DNA from: Undaria pinnatifida
Taxonomy: Eukaryota; Sar; Phaeophyceae; Laminariales; Alariaceae
NCBI GenBank assembly: GCA_012845835.1
Contig: JABAKD010000023.1
Span: 11,316,427 to 11,380,426, forward strand
Length of the DNA: 64,000 nt
Direction: 5' to 3'
The notes beneath the pieces were generated by a model. That model had not been told where the DNA came from, made no database searches, and saw only the letters and a program-made list of their open reading frames with translations. Shown piece by piece: positions 24,116 through 35,510 of the stretch. Made by a program: the position numbers and the translations under genes. Positions within the stretch are counted from its first letter, which is position 1; the number at the start of each line of letters is the position of its first letter.

Positions 24116-24537
24116 AGGGATTGGGGTAACCCAGGTTCGACTCGCAACTTGCAACTACTTCTCTTGTTCTTCGTAGCGTGAAGGACACGCCAGGTTGGAG
24201 CAAGGTTCGACGGTGAACCAAGCGACGGTAACGATAGAAGTGCCTTGAGGCAACGAAAGGTGCTTCGCAGGCAAAACAGAGTCAACAGAGATTACTTGTC
24301 AGCGGGAAACGTGATTACCCGCCTCTCTGTCATCAGAATCTACGGAGACTCCACGACCACTTTTAGTACAACAAGACACGATATCCAATACCTCTGGATC
24401 GGCTACCGTTCATACAAATCTTCACGAGAAGATCTGTCTACGTAACGGTAGAAAGTGTACGTGTGACCCATATCGCCCCCCAATGTTTGAACCATACATG
24501 CTGGAGAACCCAGCACAGCTTCAAACATTTAAAGAGG
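24116..24537. other. Unique spacer between two AGT microsatellites
   Basis: A 66-codon plus-strand frame (24245-24445) is unrecognised. No other feature is seen. Confidence 0.4.
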
Positions 24538-24615
24538 AGACAGTAGGAGTAGTAGGAGGAGGAGGAGAAGGAGTAGTGGTGGAAGTAGTGGAAGTAGTAG
24601 TAGTAGTAGCAGCTG

Positions 24616-24646
<31 letters not shown>

Positions 24647-24851
24647 TTTAGTAGTAGTAATAGGAGTAGTAGTAGTAGCAGTAGTATTGGTAGTAGTAGC
24701 ACCAGTAGCAGTAGCAGTAGTAGCAGAAGAACTACAAGTAGTAGGAGTAGTGCTAGTAGTAGTGGTAGTAGCAGTCGTGGTACTAGTAGCAGTAATTGTA
24801 TTGGTAGCAGTAGCAGTAGCAGTAGTAGCAGTAGCAGTAGTAATAGTATTG

Positions 24852-24941
<90 letters not shown>

Positions 24942-25018
24942 CCAGTGGTAGTAGCAGTATCGGTAGCGGTAGCAGAAGTAGTAGTACTAGACGTAGCAGT
25001 AGAAGTAGTATTTTTGTT
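24538..25018 (+). repeat. Second AGT microsatellite, about 480 bp
   Basis: (AGT)n with AGC and AGG interruptions and a pure core at 24850-24940. Same orientation as the array at 22737. Confidence 0.95.
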
Positions 25019-25024
25019 TAGTAA

Positions 25025-26620
25025 GTTGAACTTCTTGCCATTTGCCGCTAATTTGCCGCCTGTGTATTAGTTGCGGAACGGTCCAGCTTTGGCTTTTCTT
25101 TAATTCCCACCATTCGTTTTGTATTTGACCAAGTTTCATCAGCTGACATCTAGGCTTGGTTCACCAGCTCCGCATCGCCCAGCACCCGACCGCAGCGCTA
25201 TAGCTGATATCAACGCAGCGCCGTGCAGTGCCCTGCGATGCCCCGCAGCTCAGCTCAGCGGCGCACCGCAGCGCAGCGCTAGCTCAGCAGAGCGAAGCGC
25301 TGCGTTTTGCCGTGCTCTGCCATGCTGCGTGCTTTGCTGTACTTTTTTACTAGTTCGTACATGCTAATAATATTTGAAGTGTCATACCACGTACCGGTAC
25401 TAATGATACTACACCAGGTTGGTACATATGGCCTTATTGGATCACAATGCACCCTCACATCAGTTCAGCACGGCTATATATAGCTCAGCAGCGCAGCGCA
25501 GTGCGGTACTGTGTCGTGCCCTTCGTTTTGCGGTGCTGTGTCGTGCGGCGCTGTGCGTTCTTTTGAACATACGGCAGCAGTTACTAGTAGTAGTTGTAGT
25601 ACCAGGTATGATACAGATATCAGATTTACTATGTACGTGTTTTGTGTACTCGTATTTTTGCTTTCTTCAGTTGATTGTCCTCTCTCGGTCCCCATGCCCC
25701 CCCCCCCACCCCCCGCGAACACCGCACGTACTGCCGTTTAGATCGTGGCATCAACAAGCACACAGCACAGCGCAGGGCAATTAGCTCTGCACAAGCACCT
25801 CTCGGCATTATTATCAATTCCCTATTCGCACGAAATAATCACGGGCCTCTTCTCCCTGCCCCATTTATTAACGTGTTTCAGTTAGTTGCATTCTTACGCG
25901 AGCGTAGCGGGCGACGTCAGCAGCCTTGCGGAGCGGAGCCCTGTGCTCTCTGTAGAACCACACAGAGTACCACCAGGTACCGTTGGTACGTGTGTGTACT
26001 CGTCTTTTTGCTTTTTCGTCGTTGGTTTTGTTCTCCATCTCGGTCCTCTTCGCGATTCATTATTCGCAAATTACACCCGAACTACTGTCGAACAGAATGT
26101 GACATCGCCAACGTACAGCAAAGCACAGACAGGGCAATCAGCTCCGCATAAGTAGCTCTTGCCATTATCAAATCGCTAGTTGTACTAAACCATGGGCTTC
26201 TTTCTGCCCCCTTACATTCATTAGTTGAAACCTCCCTTGCCGAGAGTAGCGGGAGGCATCAGCCGCCCGCGGAGCGAAGCCTTTGTATAGACTGGCTTCA
26301 ATATTTTTCCAGAGCGGACTCGGTTGGTGCCTCCCTGGAATTTCCGGGGGTCCCACTTCGACACCGCCTCGGTCCAACACATGCGGGGCCGGCTTTTATT
26401 TGCTTTCTATAGTCGTTCTTCCATTTGTCAATTTCATTATTCTCGTTTTTCGGTTGTTTCTTTGTTCATTTTCTACTGTCTCCTTCAAATTGTGTTCGGT
26501 TGAACTCGTTTTTCCTCTGCTTGAACATTTTTTTTCAACTTTGTATTTCAATTACTACTTTCACCCCAAAATTTGTTTAAATTCATTTGGGAGTTGAACT
26601 TGCAACCTTGCTTTGCTTTT
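25025..26620 (+). repeat. GC-hairpin satellite family C, block 1
   Basis: Units contain a GCAGCGCAGCGC/GTGCCGTGCTGTG-rich part, a CTCTCTCGGTCCCCATG-C-run part, a CATGGGCCTCTT part, and a hairpin close to GCGGGCGGCGTCAGCCGCCCGC followed by GGAGCGGAGCCC (here near 26245). The block ends in GGTGCCTCCCTGGAATTTCCGGGGGTCCCACTTCG at 26320. Blocks 2 and 3 show the same order of parts. Confidence 0.7.
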
Positions 26621-26749
26621 TGAGGAGTTGAACTTGCAAATTTTCCAGTGGCGAGGATCGCTTGCGTAAGTCATCCACGCGAGCTTTTTGGTAATGCGCC
26701 TACTAATAAGCGCACACAACACAAGGCAAGCTGAAGCTCGGATCCCGTT

Positions 26750-27262
26750 ATGCCGTCGATCTACCGCAGCTTACCATCAAAGCGATCAAAGGCGGTAGCG
26801 GGTGCGGGTCGAGTGAATCAAGCGGTGCAGGTGGCGGTGGCGGGGGAGAAGCGGGCGCGTGGGTCATTGTCGGCAAAGAGCATAGGCCCGGTAACCGAAC
26901 TGGGTGTACCCCAAGCACAAAAACTGTGGTGGGCACATACTAGCGAAGATCCCGAAGGGCTCTAGCGCGCAGTACGGTATCTGCGACACTCGCCGGGCGG
27001 ACGACCCCGAGAGCTGCCAAACGTTCTACAATCTGAACCGGAAGCACTGGGGCTCGGGAGAGAACCCTCGCGTTTGCGAGTGGTGCGAGTGGGATACCGG
27101 TGGATTTCCCTCGACTGGGGTCCCGAACGACAGCGTGGACAGCACCACAAAGCGTGAGTCGACGTTGGTAATACGCGTTCGCATGTGTCTTTGCACAATC
27201 GCTCCAGTCACAGCAGTTGTGTATGATGCGCAAAAATATGAATATCGACCCTAAATTCGCCG
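26750..27262 (+). pseudogene. Fragment of an unrecognised Cys/His-rich protein
   Basis: A start-like stretch MPSIYRSLPSKRSK at 26750 also begins each unit of the tandem array at 38985-39500. A second frame from about 26905 reads YPKHKNCGGHILAKIPKGSS, then YGICDT, ESCQTFYNLNRKHWGSG, and VCEWCEW. This pattern of Cys/His pairs could bind zinc. A frameshift separates the two parts. At 27240 a piece MNIDPKFAEYTADVV recurs at 47390 as MSIDPKFVEHTADVL. The function is unknown; it is probably a transposable-element protein or a retropseudogene. Confidence 0.4.
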
Positions 27263-28235
27263 AATATACAGCTGACGTCGTTACAATACTTTGATATAAT
27301 AGGGGGAAAGAAAGTCGGCCCACTGAGCAAGCTATGTACAGCGCAATCAAATTACACGTATACGAGGAGTGAAGCGCTCAAGAAGAGCGCGCCCAGTCTT
27401 GAATATATTCAGAAGGCACGGGGAAAACAGAGGCTGCCGAAAGGGTGTGCTTGGGTTCGTTTGGTCTGAGGTGCTCTTTCAGCGAGCCGATTTTTATATA
27501 CATTGGTTATGTGCAATGCCAAGTGGTTTTTGCCGCTGCTGCTGTATGGTTATATTTTATGAATATGATCACTATACCAATAAATTTAATACATGGTGGT
27601 GACATTGTGTGGCGATATGGCCGTGGCACAAGCGGTTGCCGAGCGGCACCTGGACCTGCATAAGCAATTAATGAACGTATATGCAAAAGACTCATGAAAA
27701 AAAAATGGTGTATGCAGCTGGCAAACCGGGGGAGGTATCCAGGCATCACCTGGCCAACCCCGGGAAAATTTCGCCCTCTCCCCCCGAAACGCACACTGCT
27801 CTACTCGAGTATGTATTGATTACCTCGGGTAGTCATATATATTGATATTATATAAGTATGCAATATATCGTCTACACATCGCATCATTCATTAGATATGA
27901 AATATATTGCGTGGATGATAATATATATCAGGTATGTACTACATGGATGTGTGTTTAGCGCGTGTAGGGTGAGTTATACCGCTGCTTGGGTGAATAATAT
28001 AATACCTAAGCCAGCTTCGACATATCTTCCGGCCAACTCGGCTCAATTTCGGGAGATTTTGAAACAATTTTCGCCAAAAATGTTGCATTTTTCCCAGCAC
28101 ACCAAAAACTCCACGGATTTCGACGAATCTCGTCACGGCGATCACGAATATCTTCGTTTTAACTTTCAACTCTTGTTTTTGCAGAGGTAATGACCGAAAA
28201 CGTGATTGGCCAAATTGCCCTGCACGGTACATATG
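27263..28235. other. AT-rich intronic sequence, no gene recognised
   Basis: Contains ATATAT-rich stretches at 27830-27945 and short unsupported frames only. Confidence 0.4.
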
Positions 28236-29263
28236 TAAGTACTAAAAAAACAAAAAAAATACAAGGCAGCAGTACGGCAGTGCAGCAGTACCTACGGTAG
28301 TAAAGGACAGGAGTGCAGCCGTGGGGACGGTAAAGCACCAGTGGGAGGCCGGTATCTTAGAAACAAAAAAACAGATTCATCTGCCACAGGACTAAAAAAG
28401 ACTCCCACGTACGGAACGGCCAACCCACCCACCCTCCCACCGCCCAAACCATTACTACATAAAGCAGTGCAGCAGTACGTACAGCAGTACACCTTGGTAC
28501 GCGGGGAGCAGTTAGTTGGTTGATTTTTGAGGAAGGACCTTGCATAAATAGGAAAAAGACGGGGGGAGTTTCATTTTTTGACGATACTCGGCCATCCCGG
28601 GGAGCGAGCGAGCCGCCATACACCACCCACCCACCACCCACCATCCACCCACGAACCTACCCAGTACAGCAGTGCAGCAATGCAGCAGTACGTAGAGCAA
28701 TACACCTGACAGGCGAGCAGCAACCGATTCGTTGGTTACAATGCTTTCGGACTGGACGGGGTTGCAATTGTTTACTCTTCCCCGCCACGCCGGGGGCCAA
28801 GCGAAAAGCGATCGCGTTGCCGATTCTGCGCACGGCGAACGGCAACGGCTGGACGCTGCCGTGATTGGTCCTGGTGTTGTTGTGCTCGCAATTGACGAAG
28901 GCGCGCTTGTCGTCTCGTGTCCATGGCCCAAGTGGTCAAAAAGCAATTCGAAAGTTCAATATAGTTGGAGTTCGAAAAAAAAACTAGCGGGCAGCGACGG
29001 AGAAAAAGCGGGGGAGGCAAGCGAGCCGTCCCCGGGCGGGCGCTTTCCACGCTGCCCCCTCGCTGGGGTGGGGCACCGACGAGCGTTCTTTCGCCGGCAC
29101 GCCGTAGTGCTTCTGTGCGGATGGGACGTGGCGGCACCACGAGGCCGCCGGAAGCCGAGTGGAGCTCGGGAGTCGCCGCTTTTTGGGAGGGGGTATTATA
29201 ACCAAGATATTTTCAAAGATCCCAAAAAACGTCACGACCACCTTAGCGTTCTCTATAATAAGG
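28236..29263 (+). mobile_element. Repeat element D, copy 1
   Basis: About 1.0 kb that matches the reverse complement of 48817-50594 from end to end, with deletions. Shared landmarks are GCAGTACGGCAGTGCAGCAG, GACGG-AAGCACCAGTGGGAGG, the CACCCACCCACC tracts, TTATAACCAAGATATTTT and the ending TATAATAAGG. One strand has a start-like frame MDTRRQARLRQLRAQQHQDQ, present in both copies; the other strand has a longer frame (28732-29289). No transposase or RT is seen, so the element is presumably non-autonomous. Confidence 0.75.
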
Positions 29264-29835
29264 ATATGTATGGATATGATTCACGTTAGTGCGCCGACAC
29301 ACCCAACTTGCAAAGCCTATGTGCCCACCAGTAGTACAGCTGTAGACTACAGCAGCTGTAGGCTTCAGCAGCTGTAGGTTACAGGAGTACGTAGTGAGGA
29401 CCGTCACGCGGTTATTGGCTGTGTGGTTTTGGGAGTAGCTTTTTTTTTCATGGTCCCCCTCCTTCTACTGGGACGACCAAAGACAACCCAATTACCCTCC
29501 CGGGTCTTCCTTCCTCCGCTACTGCTGCAGTACGCATGGCAAAAAGGCGTCTACCCGTAGGTGCGTCGACCCAACCAGCCCCCTCCTACCAACGTATCAA
29601 ACAGAAGTACAGCAGTTGTCTACAGCAGTAGTGCGTATATTCAGATATTCAGGCGGAATTTCTTTGTGTCGATTGGGAGTTGTCAATTTGGGAGTTGCTT
29701 TTTTTTTTTTGGGGGGGGGGGTGTTCGGCTCTGCCCTTAAGTACTATCCACGTGCTCGGAAAAAGTTGACGGCTGCCCACGAAATAACCTCCCATCCACC
29801 TACCCACAAGCAGTGCAGCAATAGTCTACAGCGGT
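29264..29835. other. Spacer, no gene recognised
   Basis: Contains CAGCAGCTGTAG-type short repeats at 29335-29390 and a T10-G10 run at 29700. Confidence 0.4.
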
Positions 29836-29871
29836 TTGTTCAGCCAAAACAGTTTGTTCGCCTCGAAAAAC

Positions 29872-30651
29872 ATGTCACGTTTACGTACCGCCTACATTTA
29901 TCAAGCGACCTACAACTACGTTGGGGGCAAAAAAGTCGGCGCCTTCAACAAGCGTGACTATCAGATGCAGGAACGTGCCGCCAGCGAGGCCTACTTATTC
30001 AATCGCGCACATACATGCACCCAAATCCGACCCATTACCGACGTAAACTGTCCTTCCCGTACTGTCAGCTGTATCTTTGCGGAATACATATGTTTGTTCA
30101 AAAGTTATGAATTAGCCGTTCGGATTCGTCCACATTCCTCGACCAACCGTTAGCTTCACCCCTTTGTCGTCGTTCGCAGAAGCCTTGCAAAGCCACCAGC
30201 AACGTTCATCAGGTTGGCAAGGATATCGTCGTCCAGTGCACCAGTGCCGTGAACGCAGGCGATCTTCTTCTGAATAAAGCGGACGACTACCTGCTCAAGT
30301 CACCTTCTGCGCTGCACTACCACTGCGCCAAGCGTGATTTCGATAACGAGGTACGAACTACTTTATTTTAATTCATTACTGGGTAGCGCTTTTGTGATTT
30401 ACGATCTTTACCGTATGCCTTGTCCACCTTCCTCATCAAGGTTATCACTCGTTTATTAGAGCTTGCATTATGTCAACGTTTCGAATTACAGTTTATTTTT
30501 TGGATGCCATTACTACGTCGAAAGCTTTGTGTTGCCATATATATGGCTTACCGACTAATTACCGCTTCTCCTCAACTGTCGTGCACAGCTGCTGAAGATT
30601 ATCTCCGAGAAAGAAGAGTGCAAAGTACTCGGTACCTCGGCTGAGGAATAG
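29872..30651 (+). CDS. Putative three-exon gene, unknown function
   Basis: Exons 29872-30042, 30180-30350 and 30589-30651 join in phase 0 at both introns. Donors are GAC/GTAAAC and GAG/GTACGA; acceptors are GTTCGCAG and GTGCACAG. The product would be 134 residues: 57 starting MSRLRTAYIYQATYNYVGGK, 57 containing NVHQVGKDIVVQCTSAVNAG, and 20 ending EECKVLGTSAEE. An upstream in-frame ATG at 29836 is also possible. No family is recognised. Beyond the TAG, the same frame continues as TKLACASIPENFGDDF to a TAA at 30700-30702, so the first stop may be a recent mutation. It lies 0.2 kb before Helitron coding sequence on the same strand and may be host-derived DNA carried by that element. Confidence 0.5.
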
Positions 30652-31089
30652 ACTAAGCTAGCGTGCGCCTCCATCCCCGAGAACTTCGGCGACGACTTCT
30701 AAAAGTAAGCGTACTAAGTGCGATTACTTACTCCCGGGTTATATACCCTCTTTGAGCGTAAAGCTCTCTATCATTAAACAAGTGTCAGATATTACTGATA
30801 ATACAGAATCTAGTCTTTGGGCTCGTATTCACCAAATTTGCGCAGTGCTATCTTGCAAGCAGGGGTACGCCTGACACGGGTCAAATTGCTCGCCACCGTC
30901 GCGATCTTCAGCGCCACAACTTGAACGTCACACGCAGAGCTGCTGCGAAATCCACCTCGCATGAACTCAACGCTGTTCGCTACCATTTCTCTAGTTTGCG
31001 CACTCGACCTTCTGCCACCATCTTGGCATTTACCCTTTCAACGCCCCTGATTTACACATCCCTGAAACGTCATACTTTAGGTATCCGCT

Positions 31090-32230
31090 TTTGAACGACC
31101 CAAACAATTTTACGTGCAAGCATTGTCGCGCCCAACTTTGGTGGGAAGAAAGGTCCCTCAACTGTTGCAAATCTGACGCCGCAGCAATTCCACGTCTTCA
31201 CCCTGTCAGTAATCACATTTGGCGTCTCTTCAACTCATAAGGATTTGGCACCCACCAACGCAAATACAACGACCTGTTCTCCTTCACAGCGCTAAGCGCC
31301 GGTGGTTGCGAACACAGAACTTGGATACATTCTGAACCTCCGTCAATGCTTGCTTTACATGGGAAAGCCTACCATCGCATCTTTGATCTGCAAGAAATAT
31401 TGTATATCTCTTACAAGGGCAAAAAGCTGCTGGCCGTCCAGAACTCTGCTGAAGAGTTTTCAAAATCAAGCTTGGTGTGCTCACGTCTCACCTCAAGAGC
31501 GGCAACGTGTTTGGGCCTTACGATTTCCACATGTCTGTCGTTGAGTACAAAAACGGGTACTTCCCCAAGCCCATGTCATTTGTCAAGTTCAAAAAAGCAG
31601 GTCCTAACGTCCTTAACCAAATGGATTCTTGGGTATGGGCACAGTTAACCCATGCGTCTATCGCTGGCGGCAAGCTGCGTGAGATGGTAATCAAATATGT
31701 TATCCACAAGCCGAGGCTCTCCCAACGTTGATGCACCGTGCATGCAAACTAACAGGGATACTAACACTACATCTTGTAACTAGCACTACCCGCAACCTTT
31801 CAGAACAAAGCTACGCTAAAGGAACGCAGTGGACGCGCGGAATTCTATAGGAAAAAAATGGTGATAATCCTACCGTGCGAAACAAAGCCGGCGATTCCTG
31901 GGTTGATGTCCCCGTAGGCGACCAATGGTTCCTCGCCTACAATCCATATTTGCTTCTTCTCCTCGATTGCCATGTGTGTACTGATGTCGTTACTGCGGCT
32001 TCACGTGCCAAATACCTATACAAATACATTGCGACAACGACTTCGCGAAAGCCGAAATCAGCGGTATTACAAATGAAATTGAAATGTACCGTAAAACGCG
32101 ATATATTTCGGCTGCAGAAGCCACATGGAGAATGCTCGGCTTCGATACCCAAAGCCGTTACCCATCAGTTACCCTTGCTTATGCCGACCTTGAGCAAGAA
32201 AATAACATAATTTACCATTCGGAAGTTTCC
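31090..32230 (+). pseudogene. Helitron Rep region
   Basis: The N domain shows TCKHCRAQLWWEE...NCC near 31110-31165 and HQRKYNDLFSFTALSAGG near 31255-31310. From about 31785 the Rep core follows: YPQPFR, DQWFLAYNPYLLLLLDCHVC near 31918-31975, AKYLYKYIA near 32007-32035 (catalytic Tyr region), then EIEMYRKTRYISAAEATWRM at about 32075-32130. A 31477-31731 frame between them is open but not clearly assignable. At least three frameshifts are needed, so it is dead as it stands. Confidence 0.82.
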
Positions 32231-32490
32231 GCCAAAGAACGCGCTGCTATCGCAAAAAGCACCGCCTCGGATATTATGCATTACCTGCCCACAGCGGCCT
32301 GTTTCAACGACCTTACCCTCCTCGACTACTTCGAAACCTGCATAATCAGCAACAACAAAAATATGACCCCACCCCGTCTTCTGCTCCTACCGGAAAATGG
32401 CTTGACCAATATGGCAACATCGTTCCTGCCAGAACATAACATGTATGCCGTATCCATTTCAAAAGCCCAGCTGTTGGCGATGTTTTCTAT

Positions 32491-33480
32491 TTGCGACTCC
32501 TTCACAAGATCCCAGCAAGAAAAATCACCGAATTGCGCACAGTACAACCCGAGATTGGTCCGTCCATTGTCCAGCCAAACTTTCAAAATGCCGCTCGGGC
32601 TCGAGGATTGGTCATAGGCGATGAGGAATACTTCATCTGCATGCAAAAAGCTGTCCTTTTCCAAACGACTATTTTACTCATAGGCTCATTGGTGACGCTC
32701 ATAATAGATGATGGCCCGGCCCCCAAGTTATGGCACGACTTCCCAGATGACCTAGTTGAAAACTTACGTGTGTCCATGAACAGAGTACAGGCAGTCGGTG
32801 AAGCACTGCGCCATATAGACAAAAAATTGCAGCTTCACCGAAAAGACAACGAACAGGCCAATCTTCCGCCTGCTATCCACCACCTGACAGAACTTGAACG
32901 TACCAGGGGCGCCTTCAATCGTCGCGAACAAAAAGCGTTCGCCAACGAGAACGAAGGCATTCTTACTCAGGAGGAACGTGCGATATACTCTACCATAGTC
33001 GACTCCGTTACTTTAAACAGATCAGGTGCGTACATGGCTGGTAGTCCTGCTGGAACTGGAAAAACTGTCACCGAGAAGGTCATAGCAGCACGTTTACGTT
33101 GGGATGGACGGGTGGTGCCAACGGTCGTTTCGACTGGAATAGCGGCGCTCCAACTACCAGGTGGGTGGACAGCTCACTCCATGTATAAATTGCCACTTCA
33201 AGACAACTCTGTGCCTGGAGCTTTGTGCAATATTCGTGGTAAATCGAAAAGCGGAACTCACCCGCAACTGTGACCTTATCGCCTGGGACGAACCCCTCAT
33301 GACACACAAGTACTGCATCGAAGCGGTGAACAACACCTCGCAAGATCTTTTAAATAACGATTCGCTCTTTGGTGGTAAAACGATTTTGTTTAGTGGGGAT
33401 TGGAGGCAAGTTGGCCCTGTAGTCAAATATGGTTCCGCATCGGGCACCGTCGAGGCCGCCGTCATTTCCAGCTTCCTGTA
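32491..33480 (+). pseudogene. Helitron helicase, N-terminal half
   Basis: The frame 32491-33273 has REQKAFANENEG then GSPAGTGKT (Walker A, about 33040-33066) and STGIAALQLPGGWTAHSMYK, typical of Pif1-like Helitron helicases. A frameshift near 33245 shifts to CDLIAWDEPLM (Walker B, about 33270-33300) and GGKTILFSGDWRQVGPVV (motif III, about 33370-33425). The sequence then decays after SSFL. Confidence 0.88.
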
Positions 33481-33649
33481 GAGGAGCATTACACGTCTGC
33501 GTCCAACTGTCTCGCAACGTGATAAGGAGGACAAGCCGTTAGGGGGGGGTTGGAAGCCTATTTTGACCCCAAAAAGCGGCAGGCTATTCGGGAAGACCAG
33601 CCTAAAAAGATTACAATATCTGAAAAAGTAGAACTACCGCCATATCTCT

Positions 33650-34860
33650 AACTACTTGGTTTTAGTAAAGGTGCACAGTGCACTTGTATGTGATATTTTT
33701 CGGAGGTGGAGATTATTTCGATCTTGACGTCATACAGACACCTCACACAGGCACATGCCGTTGGGATTACTTGCTGCTTGTAGCACAGGAGTACAAATTC
33801 ACGTTTTTATAGACGGAAAGGTGCGGAGAAACATGTTTTTTTTCCTGTGGTTTCTGTCTCTTGCTCTTATGGCGTGCTTGAGTAGTGCGGAGACACGTAG
33901 TCATACTCTGCACTGGGATGTGCAGCATACAGCAACACAAACCCCGCTCGAATCGACGTAGTATCCGTAGAGAACGATCTGGCGGAAAATCGCCCTCTTG
34001 AGTCACTTTTTGGGAGACCAAGACAATCGAGTTCGTGATGGGTAATTCGAAAAAACCAGAAGGAACCTCGACCAAGGGCAAACGGAAAAAAAGTGTCCAA
34101 GTGAACCGGGAGTGGTTGGCAATGAATCGTATCATACGAGTGAGAGTGCCCGACAAGACAAACACAAGATTGGAGCCTGGCCCCAAGCGCGTGCTGAGAA
34201 GCCTTGGCCAAGACTCATTTTCGGCACGTACAGCAACAACGTACACGTGGGCTAGAGGTGGGGCGCGCCGCCACGGAGGTAGAAGGGCGGCGCCGTATAC
34301 CATGCGCTGTCCAGCACGGCCCAGGGGCTTGCACAGCAGCAGCAGCAGCCAAAAAAACAAGAGATCAGCCCCTACTGCTTGATCCCTTCGTATCACATAT
34401 GGGGCAGCACCGTCGTGCTGCCGGTCACCGAGCCCAAGGGACCGCTAACGCTCGTGCGTCCATGTATACGCTGCTGCTCTGCGTTCTGGGCCTGGGGCTG
34501 TACGGCAGTACGCTTCGTACGAGAAGCAAAGGCACCTAGATGGGCTGACTTTGTCTTAGCAAAAGGGTGATGGCGGCCTGTGGCAGCAGTGCTTCTTTAC
34601 GAAAGCCGCGCTCCGAACATCTTTTTGCCGTGACGTGGTTTTGTTTTCCCCATCGCTGATTGGTTGCTTTCCTAAAGAGTTTTTGTTGTAGAGAACGACC
34701 ATGGGTCATTTATTTTCCAAATTTTACGTTAAAAAAAAATCCATTCTCAGGCCTAGCAGTATGTTTCCTTCGTACCTGCCGTGAGTGAAAACAGCAGCCT
34801 ACCATTCACATGCCCAACGGTGATATGCTTGCACTCTACAACGCCAGTGATATTTCTACA
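33650..34860. other. Insertion interrupting the Helitron helicase
   Basis: Helicase coding stops after about 33600 and restarts at 34885, where only some tens of residues would be expected. The interval contains a plus-strand frame 34038-34382 (starting MGNSKKPEGTSTKGKRKK, basic) and longer minus-strand frames. None is recognised. Edges are approximate because the flanks are eroded. Confidence 0.5.
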
Positions 34861-34884
34861 ACTGACCACTTGACATAACAACAG

Positions 34885-35510
34885 CACGAATTTTGAAAAC
34901 CTCGTCAACTTCGTCTACCCTGACTTGAGCGAAGACACACGTTATATGCATGATCGTGCTATACTTGCCACTACCAACACGGCCATCGACGCCGCCAAAA
35001 TGGGCATTGCCGAAAGACGATCTGAAAACCTCAACTCTTTCTTCAGTTCAGATTCTTCTGAAAGCGACGAGTCCAACCCCTACATCCCATTTGCCGGACC
35101 TGAATACCTCAATCTACTCAACGCTCCAGGCGTTCCCCCTCACGAACCAGTTCTCCGTACAAACGACCTCGCCATGCTCACGAGAAGCTTACTTTTCGGG
35201 GAGGGTCTCGATAACGGTCAGAAAGGTGTTTTGTTGGGAGTTTCTCCCAATCCTCGTGTTATCCAGGTGCAGCTCCTCGCCCCTCATCGGCCCATCGTCC
35301 TCGTGCCACGAATTAACTTCCACGCTCAAGTCGGCCGTCAAGGTATCAAATTCAGTCGTGTCCAGTTTTGTTTTCCGCCTCGCCTACTCCCTGACAATTA
35401 ATAAATCTCAAGGCCAAACTCTCTCTCGCATTGGTCTTGATTTTCGAAAATAAATTTTTGCCCATGGCCAGTTGTACGTTGCCCTTAGCCGAATAAATAA
35501 CAGGCATTCC
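34885..35510 (+). pseudogene. Helitron helicase, C-terminal half
   Basis: NFENLVNFVYPDLSEDTRY then RAILATTNTAIDA corresponds to helicase motif IV and the L-x-x-x-N-x-x-V region. After a frameshift near 35370, LTINKSQGQTLSRIGLDF (motif V, about 35390-35445) and GQLYVALSRI (motif VI, about 35468-35497) follow. A stop at about 35451 separates the last two motifs. Confidence 0.87.

Noticed and set aside
33767-34396. 209-codon minus-strand frame in the Helitron insert as a membrane protein
   Set aside because: Hydrophobic stretches are short and irregular, and no family or start context was found. Kept only as part of the insert description.
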